DNA of 64,000 bases from an uncultured Muribaculum sp. (GCF_910583865.1 NZ_CAJTYX010000005.1:24018-88017), one strand, 5' to 3'; shown: positions 15,904 to 26,318, counted from the stretch's first letter. Notes: generated from the sequence alone by a model not told the origin. A program made the numbers and translations.

Positions 15904-18876
15904 TTATTCCATTACAAGATTGACGGTATGAGGCCCGACCGTCACTTTGAAGTCTCCGGGTTCAAGATGCATGTTTCCGTCACCGTCAGGGAACGACAGG
16001 TGTTTGACAGGATCGATCTTGAATGTGAACACGACTGTCTCCCCGGGATTTATCTCCTTTTTCTCGAAATGTTTGAGTTCCATCAATGGACGGGTGATTG
16101 ATGCCACAGGATCTGATGTATACCACATCACCGTCTCTGCCCCGGCACGCGACCCGGTATTGGTCACCGGCACTGTCACGGTAATCTTGTCACCCTTCTT
16201 GAAGGTCGTGGTGCTCACCGTAGGTTCGCCATAGGCAAACGTGGTATAGCTCAATCCATGGCCGAAAGGATATAGCGGCGTGGAAGGTATATCCTGATAG
16301 AAACCCTGGTAACGACGTGCGGCACCGCGACGGTTGTAGTATATGGGTATCTGTCCTGTAGAGCGCGGGAAAGTCATCGCGAGCTTGCCGGAGGGATTGA
16401 TATCACCTGCAAGGATCTCGGCTACGGCCGTACCGCCTGTAGTGCCGGGCTGCCATATCTCAAGTATGGCGTTGGCAAGCGGTTCCATCTGCGATATGTC
16501 GAGCGGGCGTCCGCTGCTCAGGAGCATAACCACAGGTTTGCCTGTAGCTGCGATTTCACGGGCGAGCTGCAGCTGCGCGTCGGGAAGGGCTATGGTGCTG
16601 CGCGAAGCATTCTCACCGCTCCACCGCTGCTGCTCGCCGAGACAAAGTATAACTACGTCGGCCCAGCGGGCGGTGTCTATTGCCTTTGCAAGCTCTTCGG
16701 GAACAATCTTGTCGAAGCTGCATCCCTCGGCGCAACGGATTTCGGACTCCGTAGCAAAACGGTCGGTGATACCCTGCAGCACAGTCACTACCTCATCGAA
16801 ACGACCACGGCCAAACCAACTTCCGAGAAGCGAAGCGCTGCTCTTCGACAGCGGGCCTACAACAGCTATGCGCTTTACACCTGAGAGGGGCAGAAGATTG
16901 GTGGAATCATTTTTCAGAAGCACCATCGACTCGGCGGCAAGCTGCTTTGCGGTAGCCATGGCTCCCGGACGGTTGTAACGTCCCGGGAATTCGGGGGTGT
17001 ACGGATTCTCAAACAGGCCGAGCATCATCTTCACACGGAGCACGCGGCGCACGGATTCGTCAAGCCGGGCGGGATCTACCTTGCCCTCATCGATAAGTTC
17101 GGCAAGATACTTGTCGTAGGAATGATTCATCATGTCCATGTCGAGACCGGCGTTGAAAGAGTGCAGCCCGGCCTCCTTCTTGTCGGCGGCATTGCCTTGG
17201 TTGACAAGCTGCTCGATAGCACCCCAATCGCTCACGACAAACCCCTTGTGTTTCCAGCGGTTACGGAGAATCTCGGTCATCGTATAGTGGTTGGCAGAGC
17301 CGGGAATACCGCTGATATCGTTGAACGAACTCATCAGAGTCACGGCACCAGCATCGACACATGCCTTATAAGGTGGCAGATAGGTGTCCCAGAGAGTCTG
17401 GGGAGAAATTTCGGTATATACGTAGTCGCGACCGGCTTCTGAGGCACCGTAGCCTACGAAATGCTTCAGACATGCAGCAATCGTGGTGGAATCGGCAAGA
17501 GACTCGCCCTGATAACCACGCACGGTAGCAGCACCGAAAGCAGCGTTGGCATAAGGATCCTCGCCGTAACCTTCCGACACACGCCCCCAGCGAGGATCAT
17601 GAGCCACGTCAATCATGGGTGAGAATGTCCAGTCGACACCGGTCATACGCCCCTCGGCGGCGGCGTACGATGTCATGCGTTCTACAAGCGGGATGTTCCA
17701 TGAGCATGCCTGAGCCAAGGATATGGGATAAATAGTGCGGTAGCCGTGAATCATGTCGTAACCGAAAATACAAGGAATTCCGAGGCGCGACTCCTCCATA
17801 CAGCGGCGCTGGAACGCGTTGCGCAGCACGGCATCGTCGCCAAAATAGATTACCGATCCAAGTTCGGCGGGGAGCTGGCCCACGACTTTGCCGACATTGT
17901 TCTCATTGTTATTTCTACCGAGAGTATACTGGTTGAGCTGCATTACCTTCTCCTCCACGGTCATACGTCCGAGGAGGTCATCGATACGTATCTCCATGGG
18001 CACCGACGGATCCTTATAAAGAACCGTTGACGGACGGATGTCCGACAGATCCGTCACCTGCGACGGACGCTTCGCGGCTGCCTGGCCGGCACTCTTGGCC
18101 ACCAGGACAAGATCCGGGTTCATGTTCTCCGGATTATAGCCGTTCGCGGTGACATCACGACCGGTAAGAGCCGCATACCATGCGCACGCCGCCGTAAAAC
18201 GGCCGAAACCGAGGTCAAGATGATAGCCGTCGCGATTTAGGTGATCTCCGGCAAAAGTGGTGCGTGCATTCTGTATGGCGGTGCCGGAAGGCATTACAAG
18301 CTTTATCTTACGCTGACGCGCGGTCCTGTCGACCGCATCCACTATGCTGCGGTACATCGAATCCTGGTCACACCCGTAATTCTTAAACCCGGAGTGGGAC
18401 GAATCCTTGGAATATGCCCACGTCTGATGCAGCATAAGCTTCGCATGCTTCGGCAGACGCCCCTTGACGTATCCCTGAAGCTCCGGAATCCATGCCGACC
18501 ATGTGGCATAAAGCCCCGACATCGGGCTCGCCTGCTGAAGGCTTACATAGTCCCACGGCTCGTCGGCAAGCGCTTTGTCGAGAGTCATCCCTTTTGTCTC
18601 CACACGCTTCCCGTCAGCTCCGACCTTACGGTAGACATAATCGGAATTGCCAGTCCGGGAATTCTTTACATGGCGTTCAAGCGAACATCCGGGGATGAAC
18701 ATATTGCCTACAATCATCGTATCCCCGTCGGCAAGGGCGAGTTCATGGAGATGTTGCTCTATGGCGTCACGTGAAAAACTGTTGCCTATCGCAAGGACAC
18801 GCAACGTTCGTGCTGTCATCGGCGCGACGGCAAGGATAAATATAAAAACCGAGATTAGAATGTGCCTTTTAGTCAT
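15904..18876 (-). CDS. DUF4886 (SGNH-like) - GH3 fusion, secreted bifunctional enzyme candidate
   Basis: This 990-residue protein has a signal peptide (1-22, APMTARTL). Residues about 24-270 form a DUF4886 domain with SGNH-hydrolase features: LAIGNSFS (block I, Ser33), SLQQAS, and DGYH with Asp216 and His219 as the block V pair. A complete GH3 follows: DLLGRMTVEEKV at about 300, nucleophile Asp550 in GFVVSDWGA, a C-terminal domain with CLGEQQRWSGENASR, and an Fn3-like end. One reading is an esterase that removes acyl groups joined to a beta-glycosidase that removes the exposed sugar. The esterase role is inference; both active sites look intact. Confidence 0.88.
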   Translation of the reverse strand: MTKRHILISVFIFILAVAPMTARTLRVLAIGNSFSRDAIEQHLHELALADGDTMIVGNMFIPGCSLERHVKNSRTGNSDYVYRKVGADGKRVETKGMTLDKALADEPWDYVSLQQASPMSGLYATWSAWIPELQGYVKGRLPKHAKLMLHQTWAYSKDSSHSGFKNYGCDQDSMYRSIVDAVDRTARQRKIKLVMPSGTAIQNARTTFAGDHLNRDGYHLDLGFGRFTAACAWYAALTGRDVTANGYNPENMNPDLVLVAKSAGQAAAKRPSQVTDLSDIRPSTVLYKDPSVPMEIRIDDLLGRMTVEEKVMQLNQYTLGRNNNENNVGKVVGQLPAELGSVIYFGDDAVLRNAFQRRCMEESRLGIPCIFGYDMIHGYRTIYPISLAQACSWNIPLVERMTSYAAAEGRMTGVDWTFSPMIDVAHDPRWGRVSEGYGEDPYANAAFGAATVRGYQGESLADSTTIAACLKHFVGYGASEAGRDYVYTEISPQTLWDTYLPPYKACVDAGAVTLMSSFNDISGIPGSANHYTMTEILRNRWKHKGFVVSDWGAIEQLVNQGNAADKKEAGLHSFNAGLDMDMMNHSYDKYLAELIDEGKVDPARLDESVRRVLRVKMMLGLFENPYTPEFPGRYNRPGAMATAKQLAAESMVLLKNDSTNLLPLSGVKRIAVVGPLSKSSASLLGSWFGRGRFDEVVTVLQGITDRFATESEIRCAEGCSFDKIVPEELAKAIDTARWADVVILCLGEQQRWSGENASRSTIALPDAQLQLAREIAATGKPVVMLLSSGRPLDISQMEPLANAILEIWQPGTTGGTAVAEILAGDINPSGKLAMTFPRSTGQIPIYYNRRGAARRYQGFYQDIPSTPLYPFGHGLSYTTFAYGEPTVSTTTFKKGDKITVTVPVTNTGSRAGAETVMWYTSDPVASITRPLMELKHFEKKEINPGETVVFTFKIDPVKHLSFPDGDGNMHLEPGDFKVTVGPHTVNLVME

Positions 18877-18929
18877 GGCAGGTCAGAATGTATTTGATTG
18901 GTTGTACTTTGATTGATTTTTCTAAATTG

Positions 18930-20735
18930 TCATTTCTGTCGCTTCTTCGACATGTAGAAATCGTGCATCACATTCCACGCTTTCTTTCGGTCGCCCCGGT
19001 CACCGACAAGTCCCTTTCTGTTCCATCCCTCCTGGTTGACAGGATGGAAGCGGAACGGCGAACGGAAGTCGTAAAGCACCCATGGCGATACCCCTGCGAG
19101 ATTCGGTATGCGGCTGAACATGTCAAGATTGTCGAGGTAAAGCTTCTCCTGATAGTCCTCGCTCCATGAACTTGCCGTGTCGGAGCTACCATGTTGCCCA
19201 TACAATGCCTCGCCCCCGAATTCGGATATTATCAGCGGTTTGTCGGGAGCAAAATTCCATATACATTTATCAGGAGCAAGCGGCCAGGGTGCATACCATC
19301 CCATGTATTTGTTGACGGCCACTACATCGAGCAGCGCGGGAATATTGTCACTGCCGGTAAATGTGCCGGAAGCCTTGTCATAACCGACATTGTCGAACGC
19401 GGCTGTGACGAGCCTTGACGAATCAAGCGAGCGCACGGTATCTATCAGCGACTTGACGAAACGATCCCGTTCAGGCGAAGGACGCGTCTCGTTGGCTACG
19501 CTCCAGAACGCCACGGCACACCGGTTCTTATCACGAGCGATCATCTCGGTCATCATTCGCTGCGCCTTGGCAAGTGTGGCACTGTCGGTAAAGCTGATAC
19601 CCTGCCACACCGGAATCTCCTCCCAAAGCACTATGCCGCGCTCTTCGGCGAGCCTCACAATATGCTCGTTCTGCGGATAGTGGGCCGTACGCACCATGTT
19701 GACACCCAGCGCCTCAGCTTCATTAATAAGCTGCTCGGCATCCTGAACCGAACATGCGCGTCCCATGCGTTGGGGTATCTCCTCGTGGAACGATACACTG
19801 CGCATGAATTCGGGCTTGCCGTTGAAAAGTATCTTTGTGCCATCGACACCAAGCGTGCGAAAACCTATCCGTTCTGTGACAGTGTCAGATGGAGTGCGAA
19901 CCACCACGTCGTAAAGCGAAGGTGCACCCGGCTCCCATAACTTCAGATTCTTCACACGGAACGATCCGGTGGCACGTCCGCCGGCATCAGTGGTAAGGCG
20001 GATACCATTTTTAAGTGCTGGTATCGCAACCTCGACCTCCACGCCTTCTTCAGGCTGCGAGAGAAGAACCTCGGCCTCCACCGTATCGGTGCTTCCTCCG
20101 GCAAGACGTACCGTATAGTCGGCCACATGCTGCTCAGGAAGATCAAGGAGAAGCACGTCACGGGTTATGCCGCCATAGTTCCACCAGTCGAAAGCCTCGG
20201 CGGGGATAGCGTCGGACGTGCGCCGGTTATTCGCCTCCACGACAAGCAGATTCTCTCCGTCGGGGGCAAGCATGTCGGTGACATCCACCTCGAACGGCGT
20301 AAAGCTCCCCTCATGTGAAGCGATTTCGCGGCCATTGAGATAGACCGTAGCACGATAACTCACACCGGCGAAATGAATCACCCGGCGACGTCCGGCCACT
20401 TGCTTGGCATGGAACGGACGGGCATACCACACTGTTCCCTCATAGTACTTAAGCTCGGGCGACTGGGAGTTCCAATCGCCGGGAACATTAAGGCGCATAC
20501 AACCCGGGCCGAACGAATACTCGTAGAAATCCGTCTTGCCTTGAGGCGTACGGTTTTTGTAGATTTCCATACGCCGGCCTTGGTCGTACAGGTCGGGAAT
20601 AGCGCTCCACTTGCCGTTGAGCGACACATGATCACGTCCGTATGCGTTGACCGTAAGTCCCGTTGACGCCAATACGCCTGAGGGGGCAAATAGAGAGAGG
20701 AGAACCTGCAAGATGATAATGCGTGGAAACTTCAT
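18930..20735 (-). CDS. GH2 beta-glucuronidase/beta-galactosidase-type hydrolase, secreted
   Basis: I start the gene at ATG 20735 (MKFPRIIIL), which gives a signal peptide; the upstream in-frame extension of 28 residues lacks one and overlaps the GH36-like gene. The 601-residue enzyme has the compact three-domain GH2 form: jelly roll (about 35-200), Ig-like (about 205-290) and barrel (about 300-595). Glu416 in WSVANETRPS is the acid/base and Glu505 in IISEFGGEAL the nucleophile. The ISEFGGEA form and short length resemble beta-glucuronidases more than LacZ, but I cannot confirm the glucuronate-binding residues. It sits 34 bases after the GH36-like gene. Confidence 0.87.
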   Translation of the reverse strand: MKFPRIIILQVLLSLFAPSGVLASTGLTVNAYGRDHVSLNGKWSAIPDLYDQGRRMEIYKNRTPQGKTDFYEYSFGPGCMRLNVPGDWNSQSPELKYYEGTVWYARPFHAKQVAGRRRVIHFAGVSYRATVYLNGREIASHEGSFTPFEVDVTDMLAPDGENLLVVEANNRRTSDAIPAEAFDWWNYGGITRDVLLLDLPEQHVADYTVRLAGGSTDTVEAEVLLSQPEEGVEVEVAIPALKNGIRLTTDAGGRATGSFRVKNLKLWEPGAPSLYDVVVRTPSDTVTERIGFRTLGVDGTKILFNGKPEFMRSVSFHEEIPQRMGRACSVQDAEQLINEAEALGVNMVRTAHYPQNEHIVRLAEERGIVLWEEIPVWQGISFTDSATLAKAQRMMTEMIARDKNRCAVAFWSVANETRPSPERDRFVKSLIDTVRSLDSSRLVTAAFDNVGYDKASGTFTGSDNIPALLDVVAVNKYMGWYAPWPLAPDKCIWNFAPDKPLIISEFGGEALYGQHGSSDTASSWSEDYQEKLYLDNLDMFSRIPNLAGVSPWVLYDFRSPFRFHPVNQEGWNRKGLVGDRGDRKKAWNVMHDFYMSKKRQK

Positions 20736-20769
20736 ATGTTGATTTCGATAAACTTTAAATAGGTAATGG

Positions 20770-22842
20770 TCATCTGTCGATACTATATCGATACATGGCG
20801 AATGTATTCGGCTTGTCAAGGGATACTTTTATCCGGCCTTTTTCGGCCACGTCAAACCTCATTGCCTTGGCATCGCCGAGGACAGGCGTAAGAACCACTC
20901 GCGCCCCCGCCGGAAGCCATGTGTCGATGACAGCGGCTTTATCGGGAGTGTTTTCTCTATAAAGCAACAGTAATCCGCTGTCGGGAGAAATGACCGACTG
21001 AAATCCGGTGAACGATCGTCCCGAAGGCTCGTCACCTACGGGAAGTATGGTACCGGAATGGAAATCATGCTGTATCTCCCGGTATTTCCTGATCAGTTCT
21101 CCAGTAGAAAAAGCTTCTTCAGGAAGATTGGCGGCTTCCATCCATGCCAGAGGCTGTGCGGCCATGGTAATGGCAAACATATAGTCGAATGAGTAATTCG
21201 ATGGCGCGAACGGATCATCGGAGGGATACTTGCCGGTATTGCGCCATTTGTTCAGGAACTCTACCTGAAGGCATTCTGCCGGGACATAGCGAGAAAGCAT
21301 CCATAGATTGCGCAGTGTATGGTAAGGGTAATAATTCCCCCAGTCTGTGTAACGGTTCTCAAGGAATATGTTGCCGTAACGGTTCAACATATGATATCCG
21401 CCACGGCGTCCTGCCGTAGCATCGAGATTGAACACGACTTCATTGCCGGTCTCGGCCATTACCCTGTCGAAAAGGGAACGCAAACGCTCCTCGCCGAGCT
21501 TCGACGTGATGGCCAGCCCGTCGATCTTGAACATCCTTATGCCATAATCACGATAGAGTCCCACAAGAGTGGCGGCATCCTTCTCCCAGTCGACGAAATC
21601 ATGCTGCACCGACGGATTGAACCACAAGCCGACCTCTATTCCGAGCCTACGCCCGCAATCCACCACCGGCTTTAATCCGCGTGGATACTTCACAGTGTCC
21701 GGTTTCCAATAGTCGACGTTACGCCATATATCCTTGAACGATCCTTTTGCCACTGCCGAATTAGGACTTTTCCCGAACTGCCAGCCGTCATCAATCTGGA
21801 AGTGTGACACACCGAGCCTTGCGGCACGCTGCAGCTCGGAGAGGCAGAACGACTCGTTGACCTTGGCATCCTGTGAGCGGTCGCCCCAGGTGTTCATCAT
21901 CACCATCTCGTCGCGTCCGGCATCAAGGATACGCCTTGACTTCTGGTAAGCACGCAAAGCACACAACGCGTCAAACTCGCCACCTGCGTATGGAATCAGT
22001 ACCGTAGAATATGCCTGGGTCCATTTATCCGAAGTGACATCCGCCGGAACCAGCCCTGTCCCCGTCACGGAGAAGTCACCGAAATCAGAAAAGAAATCGG
22101 CATTCCCATAAGCGAGTTGCGATGACGACGAAGGAGCCTCCTTGAGCATGATGAATCCGGTATCTTCATCGGCACCGTTGCTCACGATGAGTATGTTACC
22201 CCGATGCGGAGTGCGCCGATAAGAGATGAAATCACGCTCCTGCACGAGATTATTGTTCCAGTCGGTCACGTCCCAGAACTCGACGGCACGTCCATGCCAA
22301 TGAGCGCCCGTCATGTGCATGCGGTCGAGCACCGATGTCACAGGCTTCACTTTCATGGCCTCGGTGGTCTCTATATTAGTGCGGTCGGCGGCATTGTCAT
22401 CATGGCTGCGGACGGTATCGACGAGCGTGCCGCGCAGATAAGTGTCGCATGCCACGGCAGCGATGCCGGGAGTCAGCCTATACACGCGACGGACATCCAG
22501 ATTGCCGCACCGGTATGAAACGGTGGCCAGAAACTGTTCATGGCTGATACCGTCGGATGCGACAGTCACGGTGTCGAGACGCGCGTCCGACGGCACGGCG
22601 CGGTTAACCACAAAATCAGGTACCGACGGATCCGCCACCAGAGCCCGGGCATTCTTGCACCCCAGGCGTACGGTGGAAAGAGCGCCGTCATTCCACACGA
22701 ACACACGCTCCACGACTGAGTTTCCAATGCGCAATGTATCGCCATCGAGGGAGGCATAGCACTCCGAGGAGACAGCCTCCAATGAGGACAATGACAAAAA
22801 CAGTATCGGTAAAATAAAACGTGACATGACGGTTTTTAGCAA
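20770..22842 (-). CDS. GH36-like alpha-galactosidase (melibiase-type), secreted
   Basis: The protein has 690 residues; a second ATG five codons in (MSRFILPIL) is an equally good start. A signal peptide is followed by a beta-sandwich N-domain (about 25-300) and a barrel. MFKIDGLA has candidate nucleophile Asp441, and FNLDATAGRRGG and ENRYTDW (Asp500) form the second catalytic region. A beta-sandwich C-domain closes it. The FQIDDGWQFGKSP and GLWFNPS segments are typical of GH-D clan alpha-galactosidases. It probably releases terminal alpha-galactose. It lies 37 bases downstream of the FAD oxidoreductase gene in a tight minus-strand operon. Confidence 0.85.
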   Translation of the reverse strand: MLKTVMSRFILPILFLSLSSLEAVSSECYASLDGDTLRIGNSVVERVFVWNDGALSTVRLGCKNARALVADPSVPDFVVNRAVPSDARLDTVTVASDGISHEQFLATVSYRCGNLDVRRVYRLTPGIAAVACDTYLRGTLVDTVRSHDDNAADRTNIETTEAMKVKPVTSVLDRMHMTGAHWHGRAVEFWDVTDWNNNLVQERDFISYRRTPHRGNILIVSNGADEDTGFIMLKEAPSSSSQLAYGNADFFSDFGDFSVTGTGLVPADVTSDKWTQAYSTVLIPYAGGEFDALCALRAYQKSRRILDAGRDEMVMMNTWGDRSQDAKVNESFCLSELQRAARLGVSHFQIDDGWQFGKSPNSAVAKGSFKDIWRNVDYWKPDTVKYPRGLKPVVDCGRRLGIEVGLWFNPSVQHDFVDWEKDAATLVGLYRDYGIRMFKIDGLAITSKLGEERLRSLFDRVMAETGNEVVFNLDATAGRRGGYHMLNRYGNIFLENRYTDWGNYYPYHTLRNLWMLSRYVPAECLQVEFLNKWRNTGKYPSDDPFAPSNYSFDYMFAITMAAQPLAWMEAANLPEEAFSTGELIRKYREIQHDFHSGTILPVGDEPSGRSFTGFQSVISPDSGLLLLYRENTPDKAAVIDTWLPAGARVVLTPVLGDAKAMRFDVAEKGRIKVSLDKPNTFAMYRYSIDR

Positions 22843-22879
22843 AATTCATATTACGGCCTCCTGTCAGACCGCTCCATTA

Positions 22880-24745
22880 TTATTTGTCATCACAGGACTG
22901 CAACGCACGGGGAGCCGGCAAAAGTTTGCCCGAGAGATTGAACTTCTGGTTGTCGGGCAACTCGTCGGCGGGGCGTCCGGCACCTTGCGTCATCAACTGC
23001 TTGAGTTCGGGAAGATGGCGCTGGTATACTCCACGGGGAGTGGTGGCGTTGCGATGGCATATTCCGGCAGCCATTCCGACCACTTCACCCATCATGCCTG
23101 TCGTACGCATCACCCTGACCGTGCCAAGAGCCACGTGGCTTACACTGATGCATCGTCCGGCCATGAAAAGATTGTCGATGTTGCGTGAATACAGGCAGCG
23201 GTAAGGCACTGCATATGGATGGATATAAACATGGTTGGTGGCTGCCTTGAATTCACGTCCCGGGAAATGGCGCGCATTCTCCGGATCGGGGAAATGCAGG
23301 TCGATGCTCCAGGATGTGGTGAATGATGCATCCTCATGGGTGACACCCTTGTCTATGTCATCCTGCTTAAGTATGTAGTCGCCAAGCAGACGTCGGCTCT
23401 CACGCTTTCCGTTGACATATGCCACCCATTCGAGCGAACGGTCGCGGAATTTTGCATTGTCGGCAAGTCGGTTCTTGAGATAGCTCCAGTTGGCATACAC
23501 CACAAGCATGCCGTAGTCACGGATCTTCTCGGCATCCTTTACGGGGTCGAGGCGCATACCGGTCTCCCATTTCCATTCACCCATAGTAAGACGCTGGCAT
23601 GTAGAGTCGGAGAATGTAATGCCGTAGTCGAAAACCGGGAATGAAGTCCTGCGGTCATCTTTTTTACTGTACCACTGCACGGAAGCGCCCATTATGAGCG
23701 AATCGGCAGTCACAGGCGCGAGCGGCTCGCCATAGGTATCACGCGACTCGCGGCCCACCGTCCAGTCAGCGCCGGCCCAACAGCCTATAGAGCCGTCGCC
23801 GGTGCAATCGGCAAACAGCGGGGCTGCAAGCCTCACTTTCTCGCCCGTGGAAGTCTCACATATCGTGACACCCTTTATGCTGTTGCCGGCAGTATCGACC
23901 GATACGGCATGATACGGGGCAAACAGCGTGACAAGCTTTTCAGCACGTATGAATGAGTCTTTTTTTTCATCCTCATAATATGACGCCGGCCTTGCATTTC
24001 CTTGACGGCTATGGCCGAACTCGCGTATCATGCGTCCCAAGGCCGGATACAGCCCGATTTCGGAATGTCCGCCGAGATGCACACGCACCTCCGAGGAGTT
24101 GCATCCGCCAAGCACCGGGCGGTCGTTGACAAGCGCGGTACGTAGTCCCTGACGTGCCGCAGAGACGGCGGCACACATGCCTGCTATACCACCCCCGACC
24201 ACCACGAAGTCGAACTGCTGTGTGACAGGCATTTCAAGAGTAGCGGTTTCAGTATATGAATCTGTCGGCACGAATCCGGGAGTAGAGCTTAGAAGCAGGG
24301 CGTCGCATCTGCCGTCGAAGCCTGTAAGATCATGCAAGGTGACACGGGCACTACCTTTCTTCAGAGAAACCTCCCCGGCACGCTGCCATTCCCATGCCGA
24401 ACCGGTGTCACCGACCGTAGAGGCCAGCCGGCGGCCGTTGACGCTTACCATGAATGCTCCGGGACCTTTGCGCTGCGGTTCCCATGGCGAAGTCCAGTTG
24501 TAAGTGCGCACCCATGCCGTATAACGTCCGTCCTCGGGAATGTCGACCGTCGTGGATGCATCCTCCACAGGCTTTCCAAGGCCATGTGCTATCAGATAAG
24601 GCGAACCCATATGATCCATGAACTGCTGGTCGAGACTCCATCCGCCATGCGAATCAAAAGCCTCCGCCTGCACAAGGACCTCCGTCGCAGACGCACCGCA
24701 GACAGCCAACATGAATGATAATGCCGAAATAGTGTTGCGAATCAT
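22880..24745 (-). CDS. Secreted FAD-dependent oxidoreductase with N-terminal CBM-like domain
   Basis: This 621-residue protein has a signal peptide (1-20, CGASATE). Residues about 22-155 form a beta-sandwich resembling carbohydrate-binding modules fused to glycosidases (VLVQAEAFD, GRYTAWVRTYNW, DALLLSS). An FAD_oxidored (PF12831-like) domain follows, with the dinucleotide motif VVVGGGIAGM (GGGIAG 184-189), GGCNSSEVRVHLGG, DCTGDGSIGCWAG and a C-terminal NLFMAGRCIS flavin signature. Such proteins are often labelled xanthan lyase-like without proof. A role in oxidising a sugar or aglycone before or after glycosidase action is inference. Export of a flavoprotein is notable. It is flanked by DUF4832 and GH36-like genes at 37-base gaps. 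Confidence 0.85.
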   Translation of the reverse strand: MIRNTISALSFMLAVCGASATEVLVQAEAFDSHGGWSLDQQFMDHMGSPYLIAHGLGKPVEDASTTVDIPEDGRYTAWVRTYNWTSPWEPQRKGPGAFMVSVNGRRLASTVGDTGSAWEWQRAGEVSLKKGSARVTLHDLTGFDGRCDALLLSSTPGFVPTDSYTETATLEMPVTQQFDFVVVGGGIAGMCAAVSAARQGLRTALVNDRPVLGGCNSSEVRVHLGGHSEIGLYPALGRMIREFGHSRQGNARPASYYEDEKKDSFIRAEKLVTLFAPYHAVSVDTAGNSIKGVTICETSTGEKVRLAAPLFADCTGDGSIGCWAGADWTVGRESRDTYGEPLAPVTADSLIMGASVQWYSKKDDRRTSFPVFDYGITFSDSTCQRLTMGEWKWETGMRLDPVKDAEKIRDYGMLVVYANWSYLKNRLADNAKFRDRSLEWVAYVNGKRESRRLLGDYILKQDDIDKGVTHEDASFTTSWSIDLHFPDPENARHFPGREFKAATNHVYIHPYAVPYRCLYSRNIDNLFMAGRCISVSHVALGTVRVMRTTGMMGEVVGMAAGICHRNATTPRGVYQRHLPELKQLMTQGAGRPADELPDNQKFNLSGKLLPAPRALQSCDDK

Positions 24746-24782
24746 GTCAATAGATGTAAAGTGTTGTTAGAAAATCATTGGT

Positions 24783-26318
24783 CTACTTTACACTGACGCT
24801 GCTGAGAGCCACCCACCCTAAGGGCGTGACATTGTCTTTTGCTGCTATGCGGAGGCCTACCCGGCAATCGTTTCTGACATCGACGAGCGCCACACCCCAC
24901 ACATAGTTGCCGGGAGCCACACCTTCGATATTGAAACGGGAAGTATAGGAAACAGGCTCACCTTTAAGCCACAGATCCAGACGTGTGTCATTGTCCGCCC
25001 ATACTTTCACAGGCTCCAGAGTAGCAGTGTCAAGCAATGCGAATCCCACCTTATAGCACTGGTTCCATTGGGGAATGTTGGTCGGGCAATATCCCCAGCC
25101 AATATTATTCCACCTATGGGTTATGGTTACCGGCTCGCCTGCCTTGAACTCGGAAGGGAGCGACAATGAATCGGGATAAAGCCTGTATCCGCCATGCGCC
25201 ACAAAACTCTTCACCAACGGGAAAGCCTCCTCAAACCATGAGCGCGTTTCGTCGTTGATACGTAAGTCCATCATATTCACACGTGCCTCACGTGACGCCT
25301 TGTACTCGCCAAGCCTTACGTCTGCGGCATGCCCCTCGCGATATTCCCCTGAAGGATCGCGCCAATAACGATGGTGCGCGCCGGTAATCCAACCGCCTTC
25401 CATTATGATGGGACGTCGGAAATTCCACTTACGCGCCTGCTCTTTCTCCCAATCTTCATAATAGCCTGTCATGCCGAAAGCATCGTGGCGCAGGGAAAAG
25501 CCGAGGTCAACGGCCTTGCCGATGAGCTTCTCCGCATTCTCCGGCACGGCACCCCATCCGTCGTCGGTGGGATCACCGAGCATGCGGTGATAGTGCACCA
25601 GCATGGGCACCCGCTTGAAACAAGAGGTGGCAAGCGAAGTCACCCAGTCGAACACCGGCTCCTTGTTGGCATTATCCTTGTATATCATGGAATGGCTCTC
25701 CCCCCACTTTCCCAAAGAATACGCATCGATGAACTCGACTTTTTCAGGATCATCGAACTCCTCGGCCATGGCATGGAAGAATTTCTCGTACTTTTCCTGA
25801 AAAACAGGATCATCGGGATATGGGGAATAATTTTGCCCGGGATTCTTAGGGTCATAATATCCTTCGGCCCCGGCATCAAACACATATTGAGGGGTGTTCT
25901 GTCCTTGGTCACGTCCGTCAATCACCACTCTGAAAGCTATACGCATGCCCCTGTCCCAGACCGAGCGTATCAGACGCATCAAACGCGAATCGGGGTCATT
26001 CCAGGCATACTTTCCCTCTTCCGGCTCGAAAGAAGCCCATGATGTGCGTATATAAGCGCATGAGGCGTAATCGCTTACGCGAACGGTGTCGCCGGTAGAG
26101 GTCAACATGGAGTCATAGCCACGTGTCTCCCAGAAATCAGAATCCCAGGTACGGCCCAGATACATCACCCAACCGGTGAGCGGGTTACGGAACACACTCA
26201 CCGTGTCAGGAGCAATTGTCACGGAAGTCAATGCAGAAGCCGCATTCACGGGAATAGCCCCGAACATTACGGCGGCAACACCTGCCATTGATTTGCAAAA
26301 TGATGATAATAGTTTCAT
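24783..26318 (-). CDS. DUF4832 domain secreted protein, glycosidase-like
   Basis: This 511-residue protein has a signal peptide (about 1-26, PVNAAS). A barrel-like region carries NPLTGWVMYLG, ASCAYIRTSWASFEPEEGKYAW and IDAYSLGKWGESH, patterns seen in DUF4874/DUF4832 proteins and distantly in clan A glycosidases. A C-terminal beta domain (about 385-511) matches DUF4832. Acidic residues at the barrel strand ends (GEWGES-type SLGKWGESH and IMEGGWI) are candidate catalytic residues, but no activity is established. It is the first enzyme gene after fecR, separated by 138 bases, and begins the tightly packed enzyme operon. Confidence 0.75.
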   Translation of the reverse strand: MKLLSSFCKSMAGVAAVMFGAIPVNAASALTSVTIAPDTVSVFRNPLTGWVMYLGRTWDSDFWETRGYDSMLTSTGDTVRVSDYASCAYIRTSWASFEPEEGKYAWNDPDSRLMRLIRSVWDRGMRIAFRVVIDGRDQGQNTPQYVFDAGAEGYYDPKNPGQNYSPYPDDPVFQEKYEKFFHAMAEEFDDPEKVEFIDAYSLGKWGESHSMIYKDNANKEPVFDWVTSLATSCFKRVPMLVHYHRMLGDPTDDGWGAVPENAEKLIGKAVDLGFSLRHDAFGMTGYYEDWEKEQARKWNFRRPIIMEGGWITGAHHRYWRDPSGEYREGHAADVRLGEYKASREARVNMMDLRINDETRSWFEEAFPLVKSFVAHGGYRLYPDSLSLPSEFKAGEPVTITHRWNNIGWGYCPTNIPQWNQCYKVGFALLDTATLEPVKVWADNDTRLDLWLKGEPVSYTSRFNIEGVAPGNYVWGVALVDVRNDCRVGLRIAAKDNVTPLGWVALSSVSVK

